A stretch of DNA of 64,000 nt from contig NC_067204.1 of the NCBI RefSeq assembly GCF_026262505.1, positions 24,769,300 through 24,833,299 on the forward strand, in the 5' to 3' direction. The first letter of the stretch is position 1. Every line of letters begins with the position of its first letter. The notes beneath the pieces were generated by a model that was not told where the DNA came from, did no database searches, and saw only the letters and a program-made list of their open reading frames with translations. Shown here in pieces: positions 10,701 through 21,205 of the stretch. Source of the stretch: Trichomonas vaginalis G3 (lineage: Eukaryota; Parabasalia; Trichomonadida; Trichomonadidae). The translations under genes and the position numbers were made by a program.

Positions 10701-11029
10701 TGTATCAAGATGACAGATTTGCTACACAAAGAAGTTTAGTAACTGTCTACAGAATTGTTATGACACCTGATGTCGGAGATTACTTGTTACAAGATCCAGA
10801 AACAATAGAAATATTCATGGAATGCGTGAAGACATTGTGGGATACTGAACATGCTCCAATTTTGTTCTCTATCATTGAGAATTTGACTCAGATTCCAAAT
10901 ATTTGCTCTTCATTGAAGGATTCAACGTTGGTACAGTTGATTCAACAGAATCTCGATAAGTGCTCTATCAATGATCAGAATAGACCAAAGTTCATTAGAA
11001 TTAGAGCTACTTTGATGGCAAGTGCTTAA
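7712..11029 (+). CDS. TKL-type protein kinase with C-terminal ARM/HEAT-like repeats
   Basis: 1105 residues, taking the ATG at 7712 (MSSPKG) because the longer frame upstream begins without an ATG. Residues 1-200 are helical. The kinase domain spans about 208-463: glycine loop GGFGDVF near 214, VAVKRL lysine near 237, HRDLKSLN catalytic loop near 331, DFG near 350, APE as MAPEVL, and the SYGIILWEMLTG and KRPDF motifs of tyrosine-kinase-like (TKL) kinases. All catalytic residues are present, so it should be an active Ser/Thr kinase. From about 510 to the end the protein is a run of helical repeats of armadillo/HEAT type, probably a docking platform. This kinase-plus-repeat layout is common in trichomonads. 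Substrates are unknown. Confidence 0.92.
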   Translation: MSSPKGTITFGQWVKHVQYEMKNVQNLSKNACAHRTKISYLCNQLANFSKTISSFSMDPRVMPDDDTAEFQNLIQILSRFSDLIQKQSEKYWMDFFLEHDINYITDELNKIIASFNKSVIKLKLTDTPPLSWTEFQEKSNNVHDFGILRQLLENSDLPDKETKLREVNDLRVQLADEIGIDNPKSKILGLQEIQKGLASIEQWDIDPADIKFQKKIASGGFGDVFLGVRVSDDTVVAVKRLHNQQFDKEGLEMFKGEVAILAHLRHFAILPFVGACTKPPFCIITKFMSGDSLFARLHAKDANSRLTPTQLSIIALGVAYGMQYLHSQNMVHRDLKSLNILLDEDNLPKIADFGMARTKTSNNEMVSGGIGTSQWMAPEVLMSQNFDEKSDVYSYGIILWEMLTGDVPYRGLRDIQVAMTVINQNNRPKIPKSCPQNLAKFIRLCWHSDPHKRPDFTTIVQTLETGTICFPNTDIDELKAYVAQHQSESNNEGNSQNSIDIDPFDMTDEKIELLINEFKEENKILPLLNAAKHPDNLMRITQFDFIPILEEKLKNCPDNIRHLVIELTALIMVDESTRAAFLERSGSKILLDTLAKHSVSSLNKIVDCLSLVVDSEHIIFSVQHLTNLTPLLLNVDNAVRLTTIKLIKKIIVKHCFDDDSIFSVIIENLLRNTEPSSTTNILIEALDVLIQIIEFEAAKAQLRCVEGPDRIIALLSLQNQDVLLESLRLLQSLFDGTIPKQRTISEFLDKFMMLLETKNPNIQLDALNAIATLMDNTLVYKEVSAIKSFSDCFVSCINSEDLTVQVSALRICFAFCVNIITENVFEPLLPHLIKLMMRETFPAILSSYSTAAIIASHDPQKLLDEEQKEEIHSFVDNALTLESDLTEPAIRIVGVLASTMSGSQILEKWGTMEKVAELMDNANDIFPHLAVMAMASMSATCPDSNVMHEAIPKLIGVVKDPNYEGYPLICLSNITVVPRNARECAKYIKTILECCLMYQDDRFATQRSLVTVYRIVMTPDVGDYLLQDPETIEIFMECVKTLWDTEHAPILFSIIENLTQIPNICSSLKDSTLVQLIQQNLDKCSINDQNRPKFIRIRATLMASA

Positions 11030-11472
11030 TTTTTTTTAATTATTTAGTTTTTTTTATTCTTTTATATTGTATTTTATTTGTTTGATATGTTCTTTTGAAG
11101 TATACTTCATTAAAACGATTGTACTTCAAAATAGCATAGATAAATCTAAAAAACAAAATTAATTTAGAATTTCTTTTTTAATTAGCTTCCTATTGATTCA
11201 CTACATTAAAACAAAGTTGAATTCCAAAAGATTTTATTGGTTTTATTTGGAAATCCTTTCAGATATATTTTCAATTTTCGTTTTTTGTATAGATTTTAGG
11301 TTTTCTTTAAAAGGATAATAACGATGACATTGCAATGTTTGAAAGTTGAATAGTTTTCGTTTCATTTGAAGGGTTTGTTCGAACAATTTCCGATTATTTT
11401 CATTTTGAGAATCGATCAAAATTTGATTTCAATTCAATAAATTTTTTGTTTACAAAATTTTTTCTGTCAAAA
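11030..11472. other. Intergenic stretch, no gene seen
   Basis: AT-rich DNA with T-runs after the kinase stop (likely 3' processing region). The last bases, TTCTGTCAAAA before the ATG at 11473, look like a trichomonad-type initiator with a short leader. Confidence 0.35.
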
Positions 11473-14400
11473 ATGGAAAAGTTTGATTTTTACGACGTTC
11501 GCAGCTTTCTTTATGCATGTAAGAATGATGCTGATACTGAAAAAGTCATAAACAAGTACATTTTAAAGGTTTTAAATGGTTTAAGCAATCCAGACAAAGA
11601 AGAACAAGGTGAAGCAATCAAATGTGCAAATGAATTCATTACTATCATCAAAAAGAAGCCGAACTTGAAAATAGAAGCTGATAAGATTGTGTCCTTACTA
11701 CTTGAAACAAATAATCTTTTAATTCGGAACGTGACCACTTTGTTTGTGAAACAAGCTCTAGGAAGAATACCACCAGAGCAACGTGCAGAAACAATTACAA
11801 AGCTTTATGATGCTCAAAAGATCGTTCCGAAATTAATTGATGCTCAATTTTTCACATTAGCCATTGAATGCAACAAATACATCAACCCTGAACAATTTAT
11901 CGTCATTTTAAACGCAGGTGTTGAGACTTGCGGCTATTCTAAACTCATACAAGGAAATTCTGGACAATTTATTCCAAATTTCGTCAAAAATAACATCAAT
12001 TTATTCAAGAAATATGAGAAATTATACGCAATACTTATGACAGAAAACGATATCGAGGTTGTTACACCTAAAGACTTCAATGCCGAAGTAATATCAAAAA
12101 TTGCAATGGGAATTTCTCAATCAGGAGAGAACATCAAGTGTCATCGCGCATTCGGATTACTTCTTCAACTCGATTACAAGCTTCCTATCGACTATCTCAA
12201 GTCAAATCTCGGATTTACAGATGGAATTCTTTTACTTGAGAAGCAAATTGACATATACGACACGATGCAGCCACATACAAAGGACATAGCTTTGAATTTG
12301 GCTACAAGAACTACAAGCCCTCAAGCATCTTCCTGTTTAAGAGCATTATTAAAGAAATATCATACAGAATTTGAGAACGACCTACAGTTTTTCAAGATGT
12401 TATTGAACTCAGAAGCCGACAATTCATGGATCATGCCCGTATTATACATGTTTTCCCTGTTTGTTAATTCAGATTTAGTCCGACCACTTATCGAAGAACA
12501 GCTCACAGATGGAAACAGACAACGCGCAATCAGATTACTTAAGAATCTATACCAATTTAGCGCTCCAAGACCAAGATTGTTCGCTTGTGTTTTATTTAAT
12601 GATGGAACAATGATAGAAGACTGCAGATTGTTGTTGTATCCATACACACATATCATAAAAGATGGATTTAGAACACCAATTGATGATCCAACAGCTAATC
12701 CACCTTCGACATCAGAATTATTCTTTGAACTCCTTCAGATGCCAAATCTGAAGCGTTTCCTTTGCAACAGTAACAGTACAAGAGCCGTTAACGAGCTTTT
12801 CAGGTTCGCAGCCACTTGCAAAGTCACTCTTCCTTTACCTTTTGATTTCATTATCCAAGAATTTTCAAATTGTCCAAACGCTGCTTTAAACATCTCCGCT
12901 TTCCTTTATTACGTCACAACAAACAGCGAATTCCAAGGAGAGTTAACTGCTAATATCGTTGACCAATGCATTGACGTAATGAAATCAGAAAACGACCAAG
13001 AAATCATCGAAGCAATTTCTGGTTTCTTAAAATGGTCAAATGCAAATATTGATAAAAGTGAAGTGACCACTTATCTTTCTGGAAGCAAGAAGATTGCATT
13101 TCTTGCACATTTCGGAGAACCAATTGATGAATGCATTGACATGTTGAACAATCAAAGTCAAAGCGCATTTGCAAAACGATTAATCATGGTTTTGGCGAAA
13201 CGAAATTTGTTGAATGAAAAACATTTCGAGATTTTATTCAAGAAATTCTCAATTGATTCATATGGTATTGAGATATTATCTGTCATCTCGAAGAACAACA
13301 AAGACTTATCTATGAGAATTGTTGAGTGTCTCTTTAATCCACCTCTTATTTCAACAGAAAGAGTTGAAGTCATCATTTCCGGTGCAAAAAGTTTGGTCGA
13401 AATAATTGACGATGAAAAATTTTTTTTAAAGAAAATCGATGACGGCTTGAAACAAGAGAGATCAAGAAGAAACTCAAGTATATTTTTACTCTATCTAGTT
13501 AACCACAAGATACCTGAAAATCTTTGGTATGTAACTCGTTCTTTGTTGTTCTGTTCTGGCGCTGAAAATGGAGTTGTCAGAACCGCCGGAATTTTAGGTT
13601 TGCCACTTTTGTATTCAAAATTACAAACAGAGGAACAAAAGAAGATTTTCGATGACGCATTCCACGGAAGAAACAAACCAAGCGATATCGATCTAAACCC
13701 TCAATCTTTGACAGGTTTGCCAAGATCTCAAACAATTTCTGCCATTGTAAAGTTCTCAAATAACAAACTTAACACTTTTCTGAACATTATGACAGGCATG
13801 ATTGAAAACGAGTTTCTTATCTTCACAGGCATAAACATTCCTAAAGAATCCGTTAAGCCTGAAGACAAAGAACGTTTGGCCGCTCTATTTTACATCGAAT
13901 CATTTAATCCTGATGAAGACAGAGCGAAATCATTCCGAAAGTTGTACAACTGGGCCACAGACGGAGGCAAACTGTTGTCACTCGAATCCGTCATCAACTC
14001 AATGAACCCAGAGGCAAATGATTGGAAGGAACAGCAAACAAACATCGGTTGTTTGAAAGACGTTATTTCAAGAATGTCAGTTGAACAATCTCAATTTTTC
14101 TTTGAAAAAGTGACAAAAATTTTATTGAGAATTGCATATGGTCCTGTAGCAGAATTCCAAATATTAGCCAGTGATGTATTAGATAAATTAGTTACAAAGT
14201 TAGGCACGAATCTTCCTGACAAAGTAACAAAACAATTATTGGATTTAATCATCAAATCCGTTGATTCCCAATTGATGCATTTAACTGTTTTGTCAATGAA
14301 ATGGTGCAGCCAACTCTCCAAAAACATTACAACAAAGAGCGAAGCATTAGCTGTCTTTGAATGTTTGTTCCACGCCATTTCTTCTCAAAATACTTTCATT

Positions 14401-15552
14401 GACATTCCGAAAATGTTGGCAAGTGATTCATGGGCAAACATGCAAAGAACTATCTTCAAATGCAGTGAATTAGCATTGAATGAGTTCTTTGATATGTTAA
14501 TGGAGATGTACCAGCAATCATCAACAATGGAAACAGTGAGATATGTTATTTATTATTGCCTGGATTCATGTGTTCGATCTCCAAACAAAACAGCAATTTG
14601 CCAGAGATTGGAAGAGAATTTGAACCAAATTTTCTTGTCCTGCAGTGAAGAAAAACATGAACAAGTCATTCCGATAATGACATCATTCATGCAACACGCG
14701 TTGAGTTGTATGTGCATCTATTACGATGATAATTATTGCTATGATGATTTATTGGTTGATTTGTTTGTCAACAAAGAAAGACCTGATTTAGTTGCGAAAA
14801 TAATTGAAATGATGTGTACTTATGATCCTCAACATCTCAGGCAATCAATAACTCCTTTGATTTTGCTGGCTTCTTGTTTGGAAAACTCTTTGAAAGAATT
14901 CGTGAGAGTTCTTAAAGAAGAGATTGTTTTGAGAGTGGAAGTTAATTCCGATCCAATTAGATTCTGCAGGTTTTTGATTGATAAAGGCATCAATGGAAAC
15001 TTGATGATGAAACCTGCAGGAGCAAAGGCTTTGAAGAAAGTTTTCATGGTTATGAACAATGATTCTAAAAACAAAATTTTGCCAATTTTGTTGGAAATAA
15101 GTGATACTTTGGATGGAAGATTATATACATCTAAGGAAAAATTAATTGATTGCATAACATTGTCATTAAATGGATTGCCTGAAATACCTCAAAAACTCAT
15201 TGATACAGTAATTAAACAATGCAGTAGACAGAAATCTGTGTTCAGGGCTGCAGCTGCAAATTGTGTTCTCGAAATGAAAAAGAAAGGAATTAAAATTGAT
15301 GAAAATAAATTTGGTGAACAATTGTTACAAATGGCTAAAGATGGAACAGGAATCGCTGTGGAAACAGCTGCTTTGTGTGCTGAAGGTGATTGGGTACAAA
15401 AAATTGCTGATGTTGTATATTCTAGAGTAGAAAAAGCTGATAAAGAATTGGTTCCAAACTTGATTTGCGCAATTCAGAACTTAAAGGAACATAAAGCTCC
15501 AGATAACTTTAATATGGATGATCTTATTGCAAAACTTGATACTATTGAATAA
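11473..15552 (+). CDS. Large helical-repeat (HEAT-like) protein, function unknown
   Basis: 1359 residues from the ATG at 11473 (MEKFDFYDV); the open frame starts slightly earlier but without an ATG. Almost the whole length is alternating amphipathic helices with leucine-rich spacing, typical of HEAT/ARM solenoids (for example CANEFITIIKKKP, SKLITSLL-like, TVLSMKWCSQLSK). No catalytic motif, signal peptide or membrane segment is seen. Solenoids of this size serve as scaffolds in transport, proteasome assembly or chromosome biology; I cannot choose among them. Its upstream neighbour, the kinase, also carries helical repeats, but the two are separate transcription units 440 bp apart. Confidence 0.8.
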   Translation: MEKFDFYDVRSFLYACKNDADTEKVINKYILKVLNGLSNPDKEEQGEAIKCANEFITIIKKKPNLKIEADKIVSLLLETNNLLIRNVTTLFVKQALGRIPPEQRAETITKLYDAQKIVPKLIDAQFFTLAIECNKYINPEQFIVILNAGVETCGYSKLIQGNSGQFIPNFVKNNINLFKKYEKLYAILMTENDIEVVTPKDFNAEVISKIAMGISQSGENIKCHRAFGLLLQLDYKLPIDYLKSNLGFTDGILLLEKQIDIYDTMQPHTKDIALNLATRTTSPQASSCLRALLKKYHTEFENDLQFFKMLLNSEADNSWIMPVLYMFSLFVNSDLVRPLIEEQLTDGNRQRAIRLLKNLYQFSAPRPRLFACVLFNDGTMIEDCRLLLYPYTHIIKDGFRTPIDDPTANPPSTSELFFELLQMPNLKRFLCNSNSTRAVNELFRFAATCKVTLPLPFDFIIQEFSNCPNAALNISAFLYYVTTNSEFQGELTANIVDQCIDVMKSENDQEIIEAISGFLKWSNANIDKSEVTTYLSGSKKIAFLAHFGEPIDECIDMLNNQSQSAFAKRLIMVLAKRNLLNEKHFEILFKKFSIDSYGIEILSVISKNNKDLSMRIVECLFNPPLISTERVEVIISGAKSLVEIIDDEKFFLKKIDDGLKQERSRRNSSIFLLYLVNHKIPENLWYVTRSLLFCSGAENGVVRTAGILGLPLLYSKLQTEEQKKIFDDAFHGRNKPSDIDLNPQSLTGLPRSQTISAIVKFSNNKLNTFLNIMTGMIENEFLIFTGINIPKESVKPEDKERLAALFYIESFNPDEDRAKSFRKLYNWATDGGKLLSLESVINSMNPEANDWKEQQTNIGCLKDVISRMSVEQSQFFFEKVTKILLRIAYGPVAEFQILASDVLDKLVTKLGTNLPDKVTKQLLDLIIKSVDSQLMHLTVLSMKWCSQLSKNITTKSEALAVFECLFHAISSQNTFIDIPKMLASDSWANMQRTIFKCSELALNEFFDMLMEMYQQSSTMETVRYVIYYCLDSCVRSPNKTAICQRLEENLNQIFLSCSEEKHEQVIPIMTSFMQHALSCMCIYYDDNYCYDDLLVDLFVNKERPDLVAKIIEMMCTYDPQHLRQSITPLILLASCLENSLKEFVRVLKEEIVLRVEVNSDPIRFCRFLIDKGINGNLMMKPAGAKALKKVFMVMNNDSKNKILPILLEISDTLDGRLYTSKEKLIDCITLSLNGLPEIPQKLIDTVIKQCSRQKSVFRAAAANCVLEMKKKGIKIDENKFGEQLLQMAKDGTGIAVETAALCAEGDWVQKIADVVYSRVEKADKELVPNLICAIQNLKEHKAPDNFNMDDLIAKLDTIE

Positions 15553-16106
15553 AAAACCAAATATAACTGTTTTAAATTTTATTTTTTTCTTTCTAACCTG
15601 TGATATGTCATCATATCATTTCTTAAATTTGTAACCTTCATAGAAAGTAATATTTAGCAAATTCGGTCTTTATAAATTCGGAACCTTCATAGAAAGTAAC
15701 ATAAAACACGAAAATGATTCCCATTTTAAATGAATTAAGTTTTTCAGATTGTTTTTTCTGTTACTCTATCAATAGTTCATTGTAAAGATATCAAAAATCT
15801 AAAAAACAAACCATATAACTAAAGAAAGAAATAAGGTTAAAAATATGAGGATTTTAATCTCCTTTTTCTGAATTTTATCCATTAATCATTGTTCAAGTTG
15901 TGGTTGGTGATTTAACCGATAAAATGACATGGAATTCTTAAAATGTCAAAAAAAAATTGAATGCAATCATATTTGAGAATTTCATTTTTTAATATTTACT
16001 TGATTAAGATCTTGAAAATGAAATTATAGATTTGAAAGTATTCAGAAAAAGTTGTATCAGAAACTCTCAAATTAATTATTTTTTTCTGTTCTTTTCAGGA
16101 GATAAA
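15553..16106. other. Intergenic stretch with an 18-bp direct repeat
   Basis: AT-rich. The sequence AACCTTCATAGAAAGTAA occurs twice, at 15633-15650 and 15682-15699, 49 bp apart; a small palindrome TGATATG/CATATCA precedes it. No gene is visible. It may be the 3' region of the HEAT-like gene or regulatory DNA for the next gene. Confidence 0.5.
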
Positions 16107-17063
16107 ATGAGTCAACTAGGAAAATCAGTATTAATATCAGGTACCTTAAATTCAAGATGCGTCTTTTCGAATTTTCCAGACTGTAACTTTCCTTTAAGCT
16201 ACATTTATTTTATTTTCTCTATTCTAGTTTCATTTCCTTATTCATATGTTCTAGTTATCAGTTTAAGACAAGCAAATTTATTTCGTTGCAAAAACAGAGA
16301 TAAGAGCACTATTTTTTGCCTAATAACGCTCATTAATAATCTTATATATTCGATAATGTACTGTTCAATTACGCATCTCTTTGTAAATTTTGCTTTCTCA
16401 TACATTTTTGTACTTGGTGCTACAATACGATTTCTTCAAACTTTTTGTTTCGCATTGTATTTCTCCGAAATTGCAAAAGTATTAACCATTTTTCAAATCA
16501 AAGGATCAAAAATTATTTATTATTTTACACTATTATTAATTGTTGCCTTTGGAATTCTGTCTTTTTTAGTTTACATTAATTATTTTATTTCTTACAATAG
16601 CAAGCTATTTATGGCCTTGCTCCAAATTTTTCATGTCAGATATGCTTTATCAATTCGAATTTGTGCGATATACATCATAAGTTTTGTTTCTCTTTCGATA
16701 ACTTTTATCTTTTCAAATGTCAAAGAATTTCTTGAACCAGAAAGAAGAAAGAAGCTCATCATTACATTATTTTTCATGCCTATTCCTCTCATTCTATATA
16801 TTCTCCAGCTCATGCTTTACGCTTCAAAATATTGGCAGTCTCAATTTTACTTTGATTTTCATTATAATCAATTTTATGATAATTTTCCTATATTTAAATC
16901 AACATATTTCTACATTTTATGGGGATATTCATCATTTTTCTTCGCCTTGATGAACCTAATTCCGCTTTCAATCTTGAGTATCCTTTCTGTGAAACTTGAA
17001 TCAAATGAAGAAACAGACAAAAATAGCTTGGAAAACATTATTGGTGCAGAATTACCAATATAG
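16107..17063 (+). CDS. Seven-helix membrane protein, unrecognised family
   Basis: 318 residues from the ATG at 16107 (MSQLGKSVLI). Seven hydrophobic segments are visible, in order: YIYFIFSILVSFPYSYVLV, a segment around FCLITLINNLIYS, FSYIFVLGATIRFLQTFC, YYFTLLLIVAFGILSFLV, IYIISFVSLSITFIFS, LFFMPIPLILYILQLML and WGYSSFFFALMNLIPLSIL. This suits a receptor-like heptahelical protein, though no canonical GPCR motif (DRY, NPxxY) is seen. The C-terminal tail is short and acidic (SNEETDKNSLEN). Very Phe/Ile-rich with strongly AT codons. Confidence 0.7.
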   Translation: MSQLGKSVLISGTLNSRCVFSNFPDCNFPLSYIYFIFSILVSFPYSYVLVISLRQANLFRCKNRDKSTIFCLITLINNLIYSIMYCSITHLFVNFAFSYIFVLGATIRFLQTFCFALYFSEIAKVLTIFQIKGSKIIYYFTLLLIVAFGILSFLVYINYFISYNSKLFMALLQIFHVRYALSIRICAIYIISFVSLSITFIFSNVKEFLEPERRKKLIITLFFMPIPLILYILQLMLYASKYWQSQFYFDFHYNQFYDNFPIFKSTYFYILWGYSSFFFALMNLIPLSILSILSVKLESNEETDKNSLENIIGAELPI

Positions 17064-17379
17064 AAAGAATCTAACATTTTAATGCATTCTCCGATATCTA
17101 CACATATAGTTTTAGAAGCAATTATCTATCGAAATGATTAAATAATGAAGGAATTGCTGATTCTGTAATGAAAAGGAAAAGAATGAGTTGTACGCTTTAG
17201 ATACGTTTTCAATCTACAGTAATTATAGATCATTTCACTACGAAATTAGTCATTTTATTATATCTATATCCTTAAAGAGAGCATCATTTCTATATCTATA
17301 TTTCACTTCTTCTTTATAATAACAGAATTTTAATAACTTCAATTAATTGCTTCATATAATGGCCAAGTAAAAGATGACA
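17064..17379. other. Intergenic stretch, no gene seen
   Basis: AT-rich DNA between the seven-helix gene and the left arm of the inverted duplication. No feature supported. Confidence 0.3.
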
Positions 17380-18526
17380 ACGTTCGAAAGAGACATTTTT
17401 TTGGATCTATGGGAAAGTTACAACACTGATACAAGAAGCAGATGAAACTTAATGATTGGGCTGACAGAACATAACAAATGTTGTGAAAATCATCGAAATT
17501 TCATCATTGAAAACAAATCTCCAGTTTGCCCTTTGTGCACAGGATTACATATTGTTGTTAGGAATGCCAGGAACTGGAAAAGCAACAACATTGACACTTT
17601 TAGTTGAATCGTTTGAGAAAAACAACCAAAAAGTTTTGATTTGTTCATATACTCACGCAACTGTTGACAATCTCTGTTGCAAATTAATAGATCGAGGTGT
17701 CAATTACGTGAGAATCGGAAGATTGGAATATATTTCTGAACAAGTTAGATCTGTGTTTTCGCCTGATTCAATTATACGAAAACCAGAACAATGCATGATC
17801 ATATTTAAATGCCATTGTGGTTTCAGATCTAGCACAAAGAATAAGATATATTTCCCTAATATATCAATATTGAACGAGTTCTCCGAATACTCAAAAGAAT
17901 GGATATCAAGGATATTGAAACCAGATCCAAGTGTTTTGTTTGTTGATACAGATTCTGTTCCTATGCGAGAAGGAAAGAATATGTCATCTAAAAACAATGT
18001 TGGAGAAGGCTCTGTTGTTTCTATGATTGTTTCTGCAATGATACTTGCAGGAATAAGTACAGAATCGATCGGTGTCATCACTCCTTACAGAGCACAAGTT
18101 ATATTCATAAGGAAAGCTCTTCAAGCACAGATTTCTTGTTGTTCTAAATATTTCCCACACATGGCAGGAAATCCAAGTGAAATTGCAAGCTCGATTGAAG
18201 TTGACACAGTTGATAAATACCAAGGACGAGACAAGGAATGTATCATTATATCAACTGTTAAATCGAATGAGAAGAAATCTCCTGGAGCACATGCTTCTGA
18301 CTGGCAGAGAATGAATGTTGCAATCACAAGAGCGAAAACTAAGTTGATTTTCGTTGGCTCGAGATCTACTTTGGAAAACTCTCCTTTCTTTGAACACTTG
18401 TTTGATTTGTTGTCTGATAACAACTTCTTCAGTTTGCCTCTCTCAGTAAATGAAGGCGAGTCAAAGCCATTTAGGAGTATCGATTCTTCACAATCATTGA
18501 GTAACATTGATACTCAAGACTATTAA
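17380..18526 (+). pseudogene. Dna2-like helicase fragment (broken copy)
   Basis: A truncated copy of the gene at 33574-36726. The nuclease part and the first ~600 residues are missing. Similarity begins near 17380 but the readable frame (17483-18526) starts with unrelated codons. The Walker A motif reads GMPGTGKA instead of GMPGTGKT, and an internal deletion removes the DEAS (Walker B) region between helicase motifs I and IV. From about 17840 to the stop the sequence is almost identical to the full gene, down to the C-terminal SLSNIDTQDY. It cannot encode an active helicase and is best seen as a duplication remnant. Confidence 0.85.
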
Positions 18527-19216
18527 ATTTTATGTTTTTATTTGTTTGTATAAATAAATTGAATTTTTAATATGAATTCATAGAGTTTTTGAACCTACAT
18601 ATATTTGCAATTTTATTAAATCTTTAGTGAAATAATGCTCAATCTTGCTAATATAATATTTTTAACTTATTGAAAATGCTTTCATCTATAAATAATTTTA
18701 TATTATTCAAAATTCTTAATAACAAACATTAATTATCTACATTTAGTGCTATTTTGAGAAAATATATGATTATGATCAAACTTTGTAGAGTTGATATTCC
18801 TTAATAAAGAAATATTATTTACACAAAATATCAAATATCAATAACAAAAATCAATACCTATCTTTTTCTATATATTTATATGCATTATTCAATATATAAA
18901 TATGTAGATATTGAAGAATTCAGGGAAATTTGATCTAATTATCCAGAAAATTATGAGGTGATATATATGTACAACTGCATTATTAAACTCCTCTATAGAT
19001 TAGCACTAATCATTGAAACAAGTTTAGCTTAGATATGATGGTGAGAGTTGAAACACTTATTGTCATTTTCATGGTAAAAAAAGTTTTATTCAAAATTTAT
19101 AACGTATTAATTTTCTTTTAAAGAATGATAGTTCTTGCGGGAAGTGAATGACTTAGTTAACGCATTGAATTTCTGTAAAATCCAATTCTTTAAGCCCTTC
19201 AAGTCGCGATCTAATT
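18527..19216. other. Noncoding spacer of the duplication
   Basis: AT-rich DNA between the two convergent gene copies. It is conserved in the right arm at 32920-33573, but I see no reading frame or structured RNA in it; conservation is explained by the duplication. Confidence 0.45.
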
Positions 19217-19876
19217 TTACCAGAATGGTGGATTATGAAAAACTGATTGAGCTTCATAATTTCGAATGATTTCTGAGTTATCTTCTCCGTAAGATAAGAG
19301 CGATACAGTGTCATAGTAATCTGTTTTTGCGTTGATAGGCTTGAAACTATAAAACATTTTATCACCTGGATGAACGTCATTCCAAGACGTTCCATAAGCG
19401 AAAACTGAGTACACATCTTTGTTTGGTAAAGTAAATAATATATTAAACGTTTGAAAACTACAACAAGCATGGTGTGTGATAAGTTTGAAATCATAAGTTT
19501 GAGTGCAATTCGGAATTTCATTTGTCGAAAATATCTTGAGCATAGAACTAATATTATCAACATTAGAAACCTTTAAATGAAAAAGTACAAATCCTAAATC
19601 ACGATATTGATACGACAGATGTTCAATTTTTAGAACTATTACAACGTTAACAGGGTCATCAAGCTTTTCAGATATGAAGAAAGGCATGTTTTCATTAATT
19701 ATGAGCGGAAATTGAGGACTAGCACCACAATACCATTGATAATATCGAATGTTGTTTTGGAAATGAGTTAGAACCCAACAAATGACTTCAGAATTATTTA
19801 ATAGCCTGCATTGCTGAAATGGAATTCGTTCAACTTCCTCACGACTTGGAAAGTTTGAATAGAAATTTAAATCCAT
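19217..19876 (-). CDS. Unrecognised 219-residue protein (intact copy of a duplicated gene)
   Basis: 219 residues from MDLNFYSNFPSREEVER to NPPFW. Beta-rich mix with many aromatic residues and several cysteines (CCSF, YCGAS). No signal peptide, membrane segment or catalytic motif is seen. The paralogue at 32084-32919 lacks continuity. Near the 3' end the two copies differ by one base, so this copy stops at NPPFW while the other reads on for ~14 codons; which is ancestral is unclear. Its leader contains TTCATTAAAAGTTC just before the ATG, as in the other copy. Confidence 0.6.
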   Translation of the reverse strand: MDLNFYSNFPSREEVERIPFQQCRLLNNSEVICWVLTHFQNNIRYYQWYCGASPQFPLIINENMPFFISEKLDDPVNVVIVLKIEHLSYQYRDLGFVLFHLKVSNVDNISSMLKIFSTNEIPNCTQTYDFKLITHHACCSFQTFNILFTLPNKDVYSVFAYGTSWNDVHPGDKMFYSFKPINAKTDYYDTVSLLSYGEDNSEIIRNYEAQSVFHNPPFW

Positions 19877-20290
19877 GAACTTTTAATGAAATGAGAGTCA
19901 CTTTTTTGATTTTTATTTATTTGTAGTAAGTTCCAATTAAAAATTGTAAAATGAGAGCTTAAACAAAACTAAAATGCGCTTTCAAAAACATCGTATTTTT
20001 TTTCAAAGCTTTATTTTAGAAGATTTGCAAGAGAAACAAAGCAACAAATTCAAATGATAAAATGCCAAAAATTTTGCTAAAATTTTTGATTTGAAATTCA
20101 ATACTGTGTTAATTTTATTGAATAGTTTATAATTCACAAAATTTATTAAACATTGTCGATTAATATTATATATAACAAAATTCTGAAAAAACACGCCAAA
20201 CATTTAGCCGATAGTCATACCATTAAGAGTTCACTCAAACGATACGTAAACTCCATTAACTAAAGTCCATAAGTTTACCAAATTTTTCGT

Positions 20291-21205
20291 CGAAATCCTC
20301 GGATATTACAAGATCTCTTAATGGTGCACTTACGCCCCTAGGTCATGGCCTTCAATTCAGATGTTTAAGGTTAATTATCAATGACGCTTCACGCCAGTTG
20401 TCAAAAATTTGAATTAAAGTCAGATGGGCTTAAGTAGTTTAATTCGAAAAATCAGAAGTTAACATAAGTAGGAGAGGATAACTTCATTAGTTTAAAAATA
20501 AACAGTACATTATATGATCGCTTGCGCAAATAGGGCACTGCTTAAGTGCAGGATCCTTATGTTGGAGGCACGCCAATGCGATCAAGACGAATTGATCAAG
20601 GAAATCTACAGAGAAGTCAAACAGTCCGTAATTTATAGTTCACTAGATAGATATATTTGTTTAACTATTGTTCATTCACATTATCTATCGAAATTAGATT
20701 TTGATATCGCAAATGAGTTACTATATACAGCGTTTACGGGAAGGAGTTTCTAAATTGTAGTATGTACTTACTCAATTCATTACAAAAAGAGAAGAAAAAA
20801 AGAAAACGTCTTCAAAACATATTCAAATTTCATGAAAAAAAAGCATTTCCTTCTGAATCTAGTAGATTAGTCCTATTCTCAATTGATTCCTATTATACGG
20901 ACAACAAGCAATTAACCAAGCTTTAAATCACAATATTCAATATAAAGAAGCGAATTCTGCAAGAAAAGATCATATGTTTATCATAAAAAGAAGAAGTTAG
21001 TAAATGTTCCCAGGTTTTTGGAAACAAACCACAAATTGATTCAAATTCTAAAATTAATTGAATCATTGCAATGAAAAATCATCCTCTCTCCGAAAGAAAT
21101 CAAATAAAGTCCTCCAACACTAATGAACTCCACTTGTTGATGCAGTGAAAATGTTAATTTTCGAAAGTTGTAAAAAATTCTTATTGATATGGAAAAGAAA
21201 AAAAT
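20291..21205. other. Gene-poor stretch before tRNA-Asn
   Basis: Mostly AT-rich noncoding DNA. A 79-codon frame at 20514-20753 (starting MIACANRALLKCRILML) lies in slightly less AT-rich sequence (about 20230-20760). It has a plausible helical composition but no recognisable domain. It may be a gene relic; I do not call it. Confidence 0.3.

Larger units (their letters stand above)
17380..20290. repeat. Inverted segmental duplication, left arm
   Basis: This arm contains the helicase fragment, the following ~650 bp of noncoding DNA, the gene at 19217-19876 and its upstream ~410 bp. The same order occurs on the opposite strand at 31670-35110. Matching landmarks include the ATTTAGCCGATAGTCAT stretch (about 20202 and 31745), the CATTTCATTAAAAG leader and the helicase C terminus. 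Identity is near-complete over about 17840-18815 and lower, roughly nine in ten bases, on both sides. Confidence 0.85.

Noticed and set aside
16085-16106. Possible intron 3' splice site (TTCTTTTCAG) before the seven-helix gene
   Set aside because: No matching trichomonad 5' site or ACTAACACACAG-type branch/acceptor motif was seen, so the ATG at 16107 is taken as the start without an intron.
18121-18507. 128-codon frame antisense to the helicase fragment, identical to one at 33593-33979
   Set aside because: Its exact conservation comes from the segmental duplication and the sense-strand helicase, not from an antisense gene.
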